Source: Adiantum capillus-veneris
Lineage: Eukaryota; Streptophyta; Polypodiopsida; Polypodiales; Pteridaceae
NCBI GenBank assembly: GCA_014529385.2
Contig: CM043952.1
Location: 62,925,119-62,989,118, forward strand
Reading direction: 5' to 3'
DNA: 64,000 bases
The position numbers and the translations under genes were made by a program. The notes beneath the pieces are model-generated. The model searched no databases. It saw only the letters and a list, made by a program, of their open reading frames with translations, and was not told the origin of the DNA. Below are positions 10,566 through 22,342 of the stretch, one piece after another; positions within the stretch are counted from its first letter, which is position 1, and every line of letters begins with the position of its first letter.

Positions 10566-11671
10566 TATAACGACCCGACACACACTTTTGGGAAGATACA
10601 CACACACTATGGGGCACCACTCGGCTTACACAACACACCTGGCCGAGACAGGGAACACACCTCTGGAGTGAGAGGAGAGAGACTATCCACTTGCCCACTC
10701 CACACAGACACACACACACACACACACCCAAAAAACTCAGCTCAAAAGAGAAGAATTTCTGATGTTTAGATAAAAATGAGCTTGGGCCAACACCAATGGG
10801 GCAAACAGCTCACACAATATGGGTAAAAGATACCAGATACAATCACAAACTAGAGCAGAAACTTCGGTCATAGGAGAAACTTACACAGAAAAATAGCAGG
10901 AAAAGAGTGAGGAATTTGGCAAAATGGACAGCGCCATCGCGTCCGGAACGGCCCAAAACCCTAGTCTACAATATCAAAGTTCTCAAATCCGACCTCGGAT
11001 GAGCAGTTTACGGCCAAAACAAGCTCCAAAAACACCAAAAACACACCTGCGGCTGTTCCTCCTCTCTTCTCCACGTTTTTTCTGGTCTTCTCTCAGTTTT
11101 TTCAGTTCCCACACTTAGATTTATTAGTTGGACACCCTTGGCCTTTTAGATGACCTCAAACGGACCCCGAACAGGCCAAAAACTGACCTCGCAGTGCATA
11201 GCTGTCACCTTTTTACATCATCCGCACACCTGGCACTCAACTTTTTCCAATAATGCATCCCGCCACCATGTGAAGTGGCCCCAAAAAGTGGTCCTCATGA
11301 TGACCTTTCTGCATAAGTATCACAAGAAAACACCCACGTTGTGTCCGTACTTCTCCGCGTGCAAGTATTGACCCCATTCGCCCTCCTAACGCCACTAGAT
11401 GCCATCTGACGCACTTGCTTACCTCATGTCATCGGCCCGCGGATAGCTTCCTCGAGAATTTTTACGCGCTACCAACTCCTCATTATTGTAGAGAAAACAC
11501 ACTGGTACTGGTAACGATGAAAATCGATGCACTATGTACACCCTGTCCTACCTGTACACATGTGGGCCCCACATAACCACCTGGCTCTGGAAAATGGGCA
11601 ATACTTTATTTCATGCACCATGCATGGGTATGTACATATGCGCAATCCCTTGCTCCAAAAAACTCCTGACA
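10534..11671 (-). repeat. 3' LTR of element D
   Basis: It is nearly identical to 14261-15408. It carries a CA microsatellite near 10707-10728 that is shorter than in the partner LTR. Short open frames inside both LTRs are identical and are not genes. Confidence 0.9.
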
Positions 11672-11732
11672 TAATTTGCCCACCCCCTAGCCTGCTAGAG
11701 CATTCATGCTCAGCAGCAGCACTAGTAGATGC

Positions 11733-12344
11733 TCATTCCACTGGATCAAAAGGCCAAAGGCATATCGCCTGATTGACAAGAAGCATCATAATACCACACC
11801 TACATTTGTCAACAATCAACCAAAATGCACCATAGGCATATCCAACTAACACATCCTCCCTGTCTAGAGTTCCAAAAGCATAAATATTGCATGCCACATT
11901 CAACCCAACCGCCGATAGAGACAACTCAAGTGACTCATCACCTGGCATCTTGGCTTCACTAGCCATAGCAACAACCTGCAAATCATGCACCCAAGTAGCT
12001 AAAAGCATTTTGTGAAGGTAAAGTTGTTGATATCCAAAGCACAAAAGTATCCCCGCAGCACACATATCCCTAGCATAGGCATCCACATAGCTGAGATTGG
12101 ACTCATATATGCCAAACCCCTTCTCATCATCATAAGTGTACTCATCATCACACATAACTTTATCCACATCATAATCATGGCTAGCACCACTATCCATAGC
12201 TTCTAGCATGGGTTCATCAGTCTCCAAGAATACAGATTCCTGCTCTAAACCACAATCATGCTCATAAATCGGTTCAATCACTGCACATACATCAAAATAT
12301 GGCTTCAAAACAGGCTCCACATCCAACAAATCCACAAAATGGCT
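11733..12344 (-). CDS. in-frame extension of the D Gag ORF
   Basis: About 203 codons follow the Gag stop in the same frame, so a single TAG (12345-12347) separates the two. The first Met is at 12335. The N-terminal part is acidic (DYDVDKVMCDDEYTYDDEK). The C-terminal part is more hydrophobic and ends shortly before the polypurine tract. I recognise no protease or RT motif. It may be made by stop readthrough, be a separate ORF, or reflect one nonsense mutation of a roughly 490-residue protein; the sequence alone does not decide. Confidence 0.6.
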   Translation of the reverse strand, partial: SHFVDLLDVEPVLKPYFDVCAVIEPIYEHDCGLEQESVFLETDEPMLEAMDSGASHDYDVDKVMCDDEYTYDDEKGFGIYESNLSYVDAYARDMCAAGILLCFGYQQLYLHKMLLATWVHDLQVVAMASEAKMPGDESLELSLSAVGLNVACNIYAFGTLDREDVLVGYAYGAFWLIVDKCRCGIMMLLVNQAICLWPFDPVE

Positions 12345-13214
12345 CTAAACCTTGCCCTCTTCCCTAATTTCCAAGGAACTAGAATCCAAAGATACGTGCT
12401 CATCATCAATAACCTCAACCTCACACTCACACCCAGAATCACAAGGTACACAAGTAGCCAATGCATCCTCTTCAAGACTTTTCAATCCTGTATCCAAAGC
12501 ATTACTCACCTCTTTAGGCTCTTCCATAAACCTGTCAACCTGCAAGACCTCTTTACCTTTCACAATAGACCTTGGGAAGAAACGAGAAACATCATAGGAT
12601 AGGCTACTTTTCACCTGCTTAGTCTTAACTTCATCTTCCATGTCAAATCCATTTTGCACATGCATACCTGTACTGATACCATGTTCCTCAAGACGCTTAA
12701 ACTTCCATTCCTTGTGCTTTGCAATGCATACCGCATCTTCAAAAGACTCGGGCCTCTTCAACTCAACCTCGAACCGCAACCAAGGTGACAAACCATCAAC
12801 AAAAGAACTTTTCTTCAATGAACAAGGGGGGGTCTCCTCCTTAAGAGCAACACACCAACGAGTCCATACATATGTAAAACCTTGTACATAGGCATCAACA
12901 CCTTGACAAGAACCTTGCTTAAGAGCATTGAGCTCATTCCATACTGCATTTGCATCTTCAAAAACCTGGAAACGCTCTAAAAAAGCTTTTATAAACTTGT
13001 CAAGACTCAAACCATAAGAAGAAGCCACTTCTTCTTTAGCTTCCAAATCCATGAACCAAACACGGGCCTGATCTTTCAAAAGCAATCCAAATAGCCTCAA
13101 AATCTTGTCCTCATCACACATATTGTTGCTTATGCATGCCACCTCGGCTTGCTCCAGAAAGTCTTCCGCATCTTCACCACTTCTTCCATGGAATTCCGGA
13201 TAAGAGAAAGCCAT
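12345..13214 (-). CDS. gag: Gag-like protein of element D
   Basis: The 289-residue ORF begins MAFSYPEFHG-RSGEDAEDFL. That opening and the following blocks (DQARVWFMDL near 48-57, a F-K-AFLERFQVFED stretch near 74-87, and the Q-G-DAYVQGFTYVWTRW stretch near 100-120) match the plant retrotransposon Gag fold (Retrotrans_gag type). No zinc knuckle follows. The C-terminal part is acidic. Translation would start about 1.05 kb inside the 5' LTR. It ends at a TAG, after which the same frame stays open to 11733. The protein would build particles; the missing enzymes would have to come from another element. Confidence 0.8.
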   Translation of the reverse strand: MAFSYPEFHGRSGEDAEDFLEQAEVACISNNMCDEDKILRLFGLLLKDQARVWFMDLEAKEEVASSYGLSLDKFIKAFLERFQVFEDANAVWNELNALKQGSCQGVDAYVQGFTYVWTRWCVALKEETPPCSLKKSSFVDGLSPWLRFEVELKRPESFEDAVCIAKHKEWKFKRLEEHGISTGMHVQNGFDMEDEVKTKQVKSSLSYDVSRFFPRSIVKGKEVLQVDRFMEEPKEVSNALDTGLKSLEEDALATCVPCDSGCECEVEVIDDEHVSLDSSSLEIREEGKV

Positions 13215-14260
13215 GGCTACCCAAGCTACTATGCTTTGAGAACCCCTTCAAACACACGTGCAAGAACCCAAAACTTTTGACTGACTCAATTCCCAGAAAC
13301 TTCAATGGAGCTCAGCTTTAGATAAGGACAAACACATGCACATCAAATCATAGTTGATCATCGGAATTACAACAGGCAAAGGACATTCCAGGATCTTCTT
13401 AATTCTCTTGGCCCGAACATAAAGACTATGCGCTGCTGGAAAAAACTCTTCCTGGACACATGAACATTTATCTGGATTCTCTGAGTTAAATGAAAAGGAG
13501 TGAATTGAGGTCCATTTTGATCATCCATTAAAGCCAACCATGAAGCTCCCAAGAAAGCACACCTGTCTTATCCTCTGATTTTGCCAAAATTTCAGCAGTA
13601 TAGCATCATAAATGCCTTAAAAGACCAAAAGACCAGCCATCATAACTTGGAAAAATTTTGGCAAAGTTTCCCTAGAAGTAGAGCAGTAAGAACCCAAAAT
13701 ATAGACTGTCTATGTATGCAAAAAACTGCCAACAATAGAACCCGAGCATCAATTAGGAATCACTAGTACATAGCCTATGGCGAGGTCACAAAAAGGGTGC
13801 TCCAGCTACCTGTATCACCGAAAGGATCTCTACATTTGAGAATCCCCCAGCTCAATAAAAACCTCACGCTATCGACCCTCACACGAAGGCTAATGCAAAT
13901 CGCGTATAGTCAAGTCTCAGAAATGACTATCTTCCAGACCAAGTCTCAGAAATGGCTGGGACTGCCAAATAAAACCATATATGGCTCCACAAAGGCGTAC
14001 CATGGCAGTTTTCACAAGTAACGTACAATCCAACAGACAATGCGCTCAAACAGGCGCCAAGTGATGCATACCCACAACAACTGCAACTGACACCAATGCT
14101 AGTATATCACTGTACTCCAGCTACCTGTACCTGTGTGAATCACCTGTACCTATACCTGTCCCTGTAACCTGTAACCTATAATCTGCAACCTGAATCTCGA
14201 AGCTTGAAGCTAGAAGCAGAAGGTACTCGAAGAAGATCCTCCGTGGGGGCGCCAAAAGAA
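13215..14260 (-). other. 5' leader of element D
   Basis: Untranslated region between the 5' LTR and Gag. The minus-strand stretch 13367-13552 translates to a segment containing FFQQRIVFMFGP, which resembles two diverged stretches at 24661-25089. That similarity may be a shared repeat rather than a protein. No other structure is recognised. Confidence 0.6.
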
Positions 14261-15408
14261 TGTGAACGGGATGAAAACACACACAGCGCCTCTATAACGA
14301 CCCGACACACACTCTTGGGAAGATACACACACACACTATGGGGCACTACTCGGCTTACACAACACACCTGGCCGAGACAGGGAACACACCTCTGGAGTGA
14401 GAGGAGAGAGACTATCCACTTGCCCACTCCACACAGACACACACACACACACACACACACACCCAAAAAACTCAGCTCAAAAGAGGAGAATTTCTGATGT
14501 TTAGATACAAATGAGCTTGGGCCAACACCAATGGGGCAAACAGCTCACACAATATGGGTAAGAGACACCAGATACAATCACAAACTAGAGCAGAAACTTC
14601 GGTCATAGGAGAAACTTACACAGAAAAACAGCAGGAAAAGAGTGAGGAATTTGGCAAAATGGACAGCGCCATCACGTCCGGAACGGCCCAAAACCCTAGT
14701 CTACAATGTCAAAGTGCTCAAATCCGACCTCGGATGAGTAGTTTACGGCCAAAACAGGCTCCAAAAACACCAAAAAACACACCTGCGGCTGTTCCTCCTC
14801 TCTTCTCCACGTTTTTTCCTGGTCTTCTCTCAGTTTTTTCAGTTCCCACACTTAGATTTATTAGTTGGTCACCCTTGGCCTTTTAGATGACCTCAAACGG
14901 ACCCCGAACAGGCCAAAAACTGACCTCGCAGTGCATAGCTGTCACCTTTTTACATCATCCGCACACCTGGCACTCAACTTTTTCCAATAATGCATCCCGC
15001 CACCATGTGAAGTGGCCCCAAAAAGTGGTCCTCATGATGACCTTTCTACATAAGTATCACAAGAAAACACCCACGTTGTGTCCGTACTTCTCCGCGTGCA
15101 AGTATTGACCCCATTCGCCCTCCTAACGCCACTAGATGCCATCTGACGCACCTGCTTACCTCATGTCATCGGCCCGCGGATAGCTTCCTCGAGAATTTTT
15201 ACGCACTACCAACTCCTCATTATTGTAGAGAAAACACACTGGTACTAATAACGATGAAAATCGATGCACTATGTACACCCTGTCCTACCTGTACACATGT
15301 GGGCCCCACGTAACCACCTACCTCTGGAAAATGGGCAATACTTTATTTCATGCACCATGCATGGGTATGTACATATGCGCAATCCCTTGCTCCAAAAAAC
15401 TCCTGACA
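14261..15408 (-). repeat. 5' LTR of element D
   Basis: Partner of 10534-11671, 1,148 bp against 1,138 bp. The CA tract near 14436-14462 is longer than in the other LTR. The outer border is at ACGT (15409-15412). Confidence 0.9.
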
Positions 15409-15410
15409 AC

Positions 15411-15527
15411 GTATATCTCTCATAAGATGATGGAAAAAAAGGGGGGTCGGAGCCCCTTGGTCATCTGCACCCACGGATGATCGGGGGCTCTGCCCCCCTT
15501 TTTTTCATCATATTGTGAGAGATATAC
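15411..15527. repeat. foldback hairpin element
   Basis: A strong inverted repeat. The left arm GTATATCTCTCATAAGATGA plus TGG-A7-G6 pairs with the right arm C6-T8-CATCATATTGTGAGAGATATAC. GC-rich inner blocks (GGAGCCCC, GGGGGCTC) and CATCTGCACCCACGGATGATC lie between. The outer context TTGTCTCAAGAA also occurs, inverted, beside the truncated copy at 4572-4646. Element D inserted at the left edge of this copy. Confidence 0.75.
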
Positions 15528-15780
15528 CATTGTCTCAAGAACCCGAGCTCACGGTAACTAACAAGAATGGTTTATGAATGATTATTGCGTACCATGTGAG
15601 AGTGCTACTTGCAGTAAATCTTGGCAACAACGATGGATTATTGTATATCGTGAGAGAGAGTGAGAGAGAAACACGATGGTGATGAAGGAAAAAAATTGGT
15701 GGAGGAAAAGCATTGGGGCCGGGGTAGAATTTTTACAAGATATGGAAAAACATAAGCTCAAAAAAAACACTGCATACTTT

Positions 15781-15868
15781 TTTTTGTAAAAAAAGGGAGG
15801 GCCAAGAGACCTCCTATCATCCGCACGCACGGACGTTGGGAGGGCTCTTGGCTCTCCCTTATTTTTTG
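15781..15868. repeat. second foldback hairpin
   Basis: A7-GGGAGGGCCAAGAG on the left pairs with CTCTTGGCTCTCCCTTA-T6 on the right. The centre is ATCATCCGCACGCACGGACG. It shares that core with the other foldback copies but has its own arm sequence. Confidence 0.65.
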
Positions 15869-17219
15869 TGCTACAAGATCGAGAGAGAGGAAGAGACTAG
15901 AGAGTGAAGATAATGATGAGTTGGAGTTTGTTGTGTTGAAAACAGGGGAGAGCATGAGTGAGAGTCATATGCAAGAAGGTTGGTAATAGCAAGGCCAACT
16001 ATGGAGTACTGAGTTTGTGTGTGATCATGATGGTGATGATGATTTGTGTGTCAATGTGTGAAATGATGATGATGATGGAGATTTGTGAGTTATAAAACGA
16101 TGAAAAAAACAATGGGTAGGTAATAGTAGGTGTGGTCATAGACTCAGTAGAAAGGAGAACTCAATGTGGGTACTGACGATGATCGTGATGATTGTAACAT
16201 AGAAAATGTGTTCATGGGGACGCTCATTAATGATCAGTTGCGATGGGTGGGTGGCTGCCTAATTGCATTAAACCATGGATTTCAAGCTCATGATGGTGAT
16301 GATTAAGAGAAGAATATTCACCAGTTGCATCTACACATCAAGCTTGGAGGTAATGACCAACCACAACAGAAGTAGGATCATGTGGAGGCTCGATGAGGGT
16401 GGTGTTTCTCTCGAGCTGGAAGATAGAAGCTAACCACTAGAATAAGAAGACTTGTGCAAGAATGGAGCAAAAATGGCTATGGAGAATATGGATGCTCTAG
16501 ATACTAGTCATGAGAGGCTTGCTTGCAATTGGATGTGCAAGCTTCTCCATTGTTGTTGTTGCAAGTTCCCAAGGCAAGAAAGATAGAAAAAATATATGTA
16601 TGAACAGAGCACTCTATGCTGCTACCTATCTCTTTATCTCACTCTCTCATTCTCCCACTGGCACACGTGTACGCTCACACACAAACACAAAAATCAACTA
16701 GCTTTTGCATGAGAACTCTGCATTGACAACAAAGAGGAGATCATGGGTGTGTATTGTGGGATCCTCACAACTTGCACAAACGTCAAGCATAGCACGACCG
16801 TGTTTTGCAAGATGGGGCATCAAATTTCAAGACAGGTGTAAATGTAGTTATGGAGACTTGGTTAACCACCTGAGTCCTTGCACAGTGGATTTGGTGATAG
16901 AGCACTCCCTCATAGGTCCTCTAAAATCATTATTGAAGGGCCCTAGAACCTAAATATACAACTAGAAAGCATTTTTTAGAATAAACTCTATTTCCAAGTC
17001 TTTATTTACTCACGACATAGGAGTGTCTACATGCATTGAGGACAATAGATTGCATCATCATAAATGCATTTTGTGAGATAAAATTTTGAAGAGAAATCCA
17101 TTGCATCCATTGGAAACAACTTAGACCTTTGTGGCACCACATCTAATTCTAATAGCCCACATCCATTGGAAATGAGCGTCTACAAGCATTGAGTACATGA
17201 AGCATTGAGTACATGTAGC
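15869..17219. other. intergenic with GAT-rich simple sequence
   Basis: ATG/GAT-rich microsatellite-like patches lie around 16024-16080 and 16300. Short plus-strand frames (16510-16701, 16705-16953) have no recognisable domain. Confidence 0.4.
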
Positions 17220-17740
17220 TGCTGAATCCATAGCCTCCTTTTCCACGTGCCTTCAAAATACAACCAAACATGATTTCACTCGGAAATAATCCCACCATTA
17301 ACATAGTTAATACCCACAATTGGTAATCCATGACAACTTTGCAGAGACACTATGTCTTAAATACCATTTACAAAGCTTAGAGTCGTGCATCAACTGATCA
17401 TATTTATGAGCAAGCAAAAACTTGACACTATTGAAACTAACGGTGGTCTTTTAGAGAACCCGTCTATTAAATACCATGTGTTATGATTAGAAGCTTACAT
17501 CAACACATCTTCTTCGTGAGAGCACGTGAAACCTTGATGCAATTGAAAACTCATGGAAGGTAATTCACACTTGTGCTGCATTGACAAGTCCGATTCTCAT
17601 GCAAACAAAAATCTTGAAACAATAAAATCCAAAAATTGTAGCTCTAGATTTCTAGAAGTGCAAATGGTCAGAAGCTCCCATCAATGGGGGGTGCACATCC
17701 ATAAAAGTAGTCCAGAGCTTCCTTGTTCTTGCTAGCCCAG
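17220..17740 (-). pseudogene. PPR remnant, minus strand
   Basis: On the minus strand 'SKNKEALDYF' (near 17690-17740) and 'FPSEIMFGCILKARGKGGYG' (near 17220-17300) match the end of one PPR motif and the start of another (usual form PSEITFGCILKACG). Stops and missing sequence separate them. It cannot be coding as it stands. Confidence 0.5.
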
Positions 17741-18109
17741 AGATATCCCCTTTACGTGTGGCATGAGGGCTACATTTGTGGCATGAGGGCTACATTTGAA
17801 GAGGAACCTTATAGCCCAAAGGAGTGCAATAGTAGCTTGCTAATTCCATTTATCTCACTACTTGGGGTTGCACCACACAATACCTTGTCTCAGTACTGCT
17901 TGGGGTCACACCGCTCATGCACTCCTCTGGCTATTGGTCGTAGTCAACCGTGTCAACAATATGTCACAAAATAGGTTCTCTCTCATAGCTCTTTGTGGCC
18001 ATTCCATTTCTCTCTCGCTCGCTCAGCTCTTCATCACCATCGACATGAAATTGAAATATGTGAGGGAATTCATAATAAATTTCTAACATGGAGATTTAGG
18101 ATATACTTG

Positions 18110-18400
18110 TCTTGGTTGGTGGTGCTTTGGCGACGTGTATTATGTAGTGTCCTTTTGAAAGTACTCAAAATTATGGACTAGCTTCTTGTCCAAAATGTCA
18201 TCTCCTGGAGCACATTGATTGTAGTGTTTTCCCATCAAGGTTGTAGCAAGGGAGCTCTGGACTATTTTTTATAGATGTTATTTCTCCAAATGCAATCAAC
18301 TTTACATACATCTTAAAGGCAGGTGGCATTGTTCAAAGTGTTGAATTTGGTAAGAAACTTCATGATGAAATTTGATATTGAACTCACATTCACAGCCAAA
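18110..18400 (+). pseudogene. PPR remnant, plus strand
   Basis: The plus strand reads 'VQNVISWSTLIVVFSHQG' then 'CSKGALDYFL' and a stop. After a frameshift, 'ISPNAINFTYILKAGGIVQS' followed by 'VEFGKKLHDEI' is readable. This is a typical plant PPR pair interrupted by one shift and two stops. It lies just left of C0. With the minus-strand remnant at 17220-17740 it forms an inverted pair sharing the SK-x-ALDYF block. Confidence 0.7.
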
Positions 18401-18565
18401 AGACTTGCTTACATGTTTTTTTATGACCTTTAACCCTATTTTCTATCATCATTTGATTACATCAATAATAAAATTCTTACATTGAACTTCCTTGTCTTAT
18501 ATTCCTCGTGCAAGCCCAAAACAGGGTGGCTGCATAATTTTTGGAAATGAACCCCTTGTACAAAG

Positions 18566-18737
18566 TGTAAGAAACTAGGCAACTAGGCTCTTCTGGATCC
18601 TCCTCCCCACCTCCCTTTATAGGCGGGCTCCTAGCCCCTTGCCCTAGACGGATCCCCTGTCCACACAGCCTAGCCCGGCCCTTGGCCGTAGTCCTTGCCT
18701 AGCCTAGTTCTTAGGGTACAGGACCCGTGTCCTGACA
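18566..18737 (-). repeat. 3' LTR of C0
   Basis: 172 bp, TGTCAGGACA at its start and TTTCTTACA at its end in element sense. The polypurine tract (CTTAAGGGGGAAGTAA) adjoins at 18738. The four family LTRs in the window (this one, 22171-22342, 29579-29750 and the split right one) have the same length. Confidence 0.9.
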
Positions 18738-19772
18738 TTACTTCCCCCTTAAGGAAGAGTTTTCATCCTCGAAAACACAAGTAGTAATAACATCTTCTTA
18801 AGAGTACTGGTGTTCTCTTTATTGACGTCCCATAAGTGAGCCAGTTGTCTGTATGACCGATAATTGGTGCAGTGAGGAGGCTCAATGAAACCAAGATGAA
18901 TATCTTGATTTTCAACATTGTTGTCCGTTTGCAACCTTTTGGGTCTGAATGCCATGCTTGAGTCGATTTCGCAAGTTAAGCATTGAGGAGATGCCAACAA
19001 TGAATGCCAAGAGCACCATACTAGGCGCATACCTTAATGGGTGTTGAGATACCTGAACTACCACTTAGCACTTGAGGAGTCAATACAAGCCGTGATTGTA
19101 AAAGACAATCAAGCCGTGCTTGTAACATGTCAACGATCCATAAAAAAACAATTGATTGCATATCTAATTCAAGAAGTAATGCCAAAACATAGACAGAAAT
19201 ACCTGGAATCACGTAGAAAATCCGTGAAGGCATCATAGTACTGGAAGGCTCCTCCTCTTAGTCGAGCATGCCAAACATCGCGACTATCTTCATCAATCCT
19301 TGTTGGCATTGCTTTTGCTCTCGAAATGTTTTTGCCACAAGCATAATCCTTGAAACTACGACCTTGTCCTGCATGGTATGCTTGGTAGGCCTTGCACTTT
19401 GCTTGCTATGTCAATTCCAAATCCAGTGAAACCCTTGCTAAATATTGAAAGCTTAAAAACTCGAAAGTTTGGACATCCGTAGATTTTCCCAAATCGACTG
19501 TCCATGATTAATTCCTGTAGCCTTGAGGATCGTCGATCCTCACATGGTCGCAAAATCCCTGCACAAATGCATATGGTTGTGTTTGTGGTGCATATGGGTG
19601 GACTGGCCTGTTGTTGGCAGCGGGTGGGAAAGGCCCCCTTTCAAGTGGATGGCCAATTTACTCAAGGCCCAAAGGGCGGCCGAATCTGAATGAGGGGGTT
19701 GAAAGCCATGGCGGAAGCAGGTAGCAGCGCAGTGGAGGAAAAGAGAGAGAGCTCGCGCTCTGCAAGGCTGTG
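18738..19772 (-). other. minus-strand C0 interior, internally deleted
   Basis: In minus sense, 19772 down to about 18965 matches plus 22570-23380 (the 5' part of copy II). From about 18960 to 18738 it matches 21960-22170 (the 3' end). The middle is therefore missing. The end reads LQTDNNVENQDI in one frame, as in the other copies, but I recognise no domain. At 19772/19773 the orientation flips. Confidence 0.7.
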
Positions 19773-22170
19773 TCATTTTTGCACTACATGTTTTCAGTGC
19801 GACACTCAAGTTGACTTTTTGATAAATCTTCAACTCACAGTCGTGCTGATCTCTACAAGGAAGTATATATGCAGCAATCAGTTGAGACAGCATGGCTGTC
19901 CACAAGAGCTAGGCAGTTCACTTGTGTGGATGTCCTGCTCTCTCTATAGCACTACGGAGTGTCTACGGACATATTGTTTTGGGGTAAGACCCGGCGGGTG
20001 ATTACTACATCTCTCTATAGGCATTAAGGATCACAGTTTGATCTGCATTGAGGATCACAGTTTGATCTCTCCAAGTTATACTTTCAAGGAAAGAATTCTG
20101 CAATTTACCACGCAGTATAGCAGACAAATTCAACTTTCTAGTTGATTTCAATCATTATGTACACGGTTAACTCTGTTGGTTACTGTTACCTGCTAGTTGA
20201 GCAGTTTCTACAAAGGGTCTTACCAAAGGGTTTGACTATGTACAATTTAACCAAAGGGGTTGGATTGCGAGGGAAACACCCATGGTTCCTAGTGCAATGC
20301 TGTTTGTTTTTTTAGGTAGAAGACGTGCTCCTATTCATTTGAATACTGGTAAGTGAACATTATGTTCAAATCTCCAGGTACGCATCTATTGATTTGGTGT
20401 TATTCCATTTTTAGTATGCTTTGCTTGGTTTTTCAAAACGTATAAGTACGCTTGAATGTTACAAAGCCATGCCAAGGGCACGTCGGCACAAAGTATTTTG
20501 GGCCAAGTGTCCAATCTACCTTTCTGCCTTATGCTGTTACGAACCTACTTGTAGGGTTCGATTTGGCACATGTTGTCACATGGGATACAACATGGTCTAG
20601 GAACTCAACGAGTTCGGTTTAGCCAGTGTGGAGCATGATAAAGAGCGTCCCTCTCACTCTTGTTGTAAAGTGTTTAGAGCTACCTCCACACACAAGTACA
20701 TCTTGTACTTGTAGGATGTTCTTTTTCAGACATCCTTAGTTGAGACATATTCCACATGTGGAGAATATAAGTCTTTGGACTGACACTGGCGCCATTATTT
20801 GAATTATGTGTCACGACAATGTCCCTAGGTGCTGGTCACATCTATTTTCTAGACCATTTTTAGCACGACGTATCAGGAGCAATTTCGGTGGCCAGAAATT
20901 TTCGGATACTTAGAATGGCTTGTTAAGGTACAAGTGCTGCTAAACAACATTACAGATGGTTGTTTATACATATAGGAAATGAAAACGTTTCATTGTTTGT
21001 ACCAGTATTTAGTTTCTTTTTAGAACTATTTACATTCTTGTTAATGTGTGCTAGGCGCATCACCTTTTCCCATAAGTATTGCGGATATACATGTTCGGGT
21101 AAGTTTTTGCTAAATGCATGCACACTAGATGTTATGGGCCCTAGTGTTTAGCAAGGGCTGATTTGGAACGGCATGCATATTGCACAGATTGTTGCTTTAT
21201 GAAGCATTTTGCACTCTATGTGCACTATCGCTCTGAGATTACTTTTGGATCCACTAAATCACCAATAGAGGTCATGGCTCGGTTTGGGGCGTTTGTGGAT
21301 TTTTTCAAGTTAACCATGATGGTTATTTTGGACATTGTTGATTCTTCACCAATGTTGAACACTACTGTGCTTTCATGTTTACCAGTCATTTGGGACGACT
21401 GTCTGTAAACCGTGAGGAAAGCACACCTCAGTATTGTCAGTTATCCAAGGGGATAGGTAGATTACAAAGATTACAAAGAGTAATCTTGTGCTAAAGGATC
21501 TGCTAAGAGCATACGTTAACACAACTCATTTCTAAATAGATGATTTTCTCCCTATTATAGAATTTGCTTACGTACGATTTTCGTTTTTGAACACCTCTGG
21601 TGGTGGGTTTGGAGATTGTGTCAATACTTTCATACATCAAGGACTTACCAGGTGTGCTGGCAGAACATGATGGCAAGTAACCTTCATTAGGGATGAACAT
21701 GTAACGGACTGTTCAAGATACTTAGGCGAGTAGGAAATCTGACTCACAACTGCATGGAAAGTTACGCCCAGGTTTCCTTGCATAATTCCAGTACCTTCAG
21801 AAGATCTGAAAATTGGTTATGCCTTTGGACAACTCTTAGTTGTGGTTCCTCCTTTACAGTACTCAAGTGAGTTATAAATGGAGTTACCATTTAAACCCAA
21901 GTGACTCTTAGTTGTGGTTCCTCCTTTACAGCACTCAAGTGAGTTATATATGGAGTTACCATTTAGACCACAGTGGTTGCAAACGGACAACAATGTTGAA
22001 AATCAAGATATTCCTCTTGGTTTCCTTGAACCTCCTCACTGCCCCATATATCGTTCATACAAACAACTGGCTCACTTATGGGACGTCAATAAAGAGAACA
22101 CCAGTATTCTTAAGAAGATGTTACTACTTGTGTTTTCAAGGACGAAAACTCTTCCTTAAGGGGGAAGTAA
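19773..22170 (+). mobile_element. family C copy I, 3' part
   Basis: Plus-strand non-coding interior, near-identical over most of its length to 26970-29578 of copy II and related to 32905-33936 of copy III. It ends with the polypurine tract at 22155-22170 next to an LTR. The short frames (for example 21914-22159) recur in copies but show no domain. Confidence 0.75.
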
Positions 22171-22342
22171 TGTCAGGACACAGGTATTGTACCCTAAGAA
22201 CTAGGCTAGGCAAGGACTATGGCCAAGGACCGGGCTAGGCAGTGTGGACAGGGAATCCGTCTAGGGCAAGGGGCTAGGAGCGCACCTATAAAGGGAGGTT
22301 GGGAGGAGGATCCAAAAGAGCCTAGTTGCCTAGTTTCTTACA
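22171..22342 (+). repeat. family C LTR shared by copies I and II
   Basis: 172-bp LTR with a polypurine tract immediately before it and an initiator-Met primer-binding site (TGGTATCAGAGC at 22344-22355) immediately after it. It therefore serves as 3' LTR of copy I and 5' LTR of copy II, the signature of a head-to-tail array sharing an LTR. Confidence 0.88.

Larger units (their letters stand above)
10534..15408 (-). mobile_element. gag-only LTR retrotransposon D (TR-GAG type)
   Basis: This minus-strand element of 4,875 bp has long LTRs at 14261-15408 (5', 1,148 bp) and 10534-11671 (3', 1,138 bp), starting TGTCAGG and ending TTCACA in element sense. ACGT flanks both sides (10530-10533, 15409-15412), giving a 4-bp duplication, or 5 bp with one mismatch. 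A purine tract (CTAGGGGGTGGGCAAATTA) adjoins the 3' LTR. A candidate primer site begins TGGCGCCCCCACGG a few bases inside the 5' LTR. The only coding content is a Gag-like ORF and its extension. No protease, RT, RNase H or integrase is present, so it would need an autonomous partner. Confidence 0.88.

Noticed and set aside
11150-11371. 73-codon frame found identically at 14887-15108
   Set aside because: Identity is explained by the two LTRs of element D, not by a conserved gene.
12258-12602. Plus-strand frames of 81-114 codons over 12.2-12.6 kb
   Set aside because: They are antisense shadows of the D Gag ORF.
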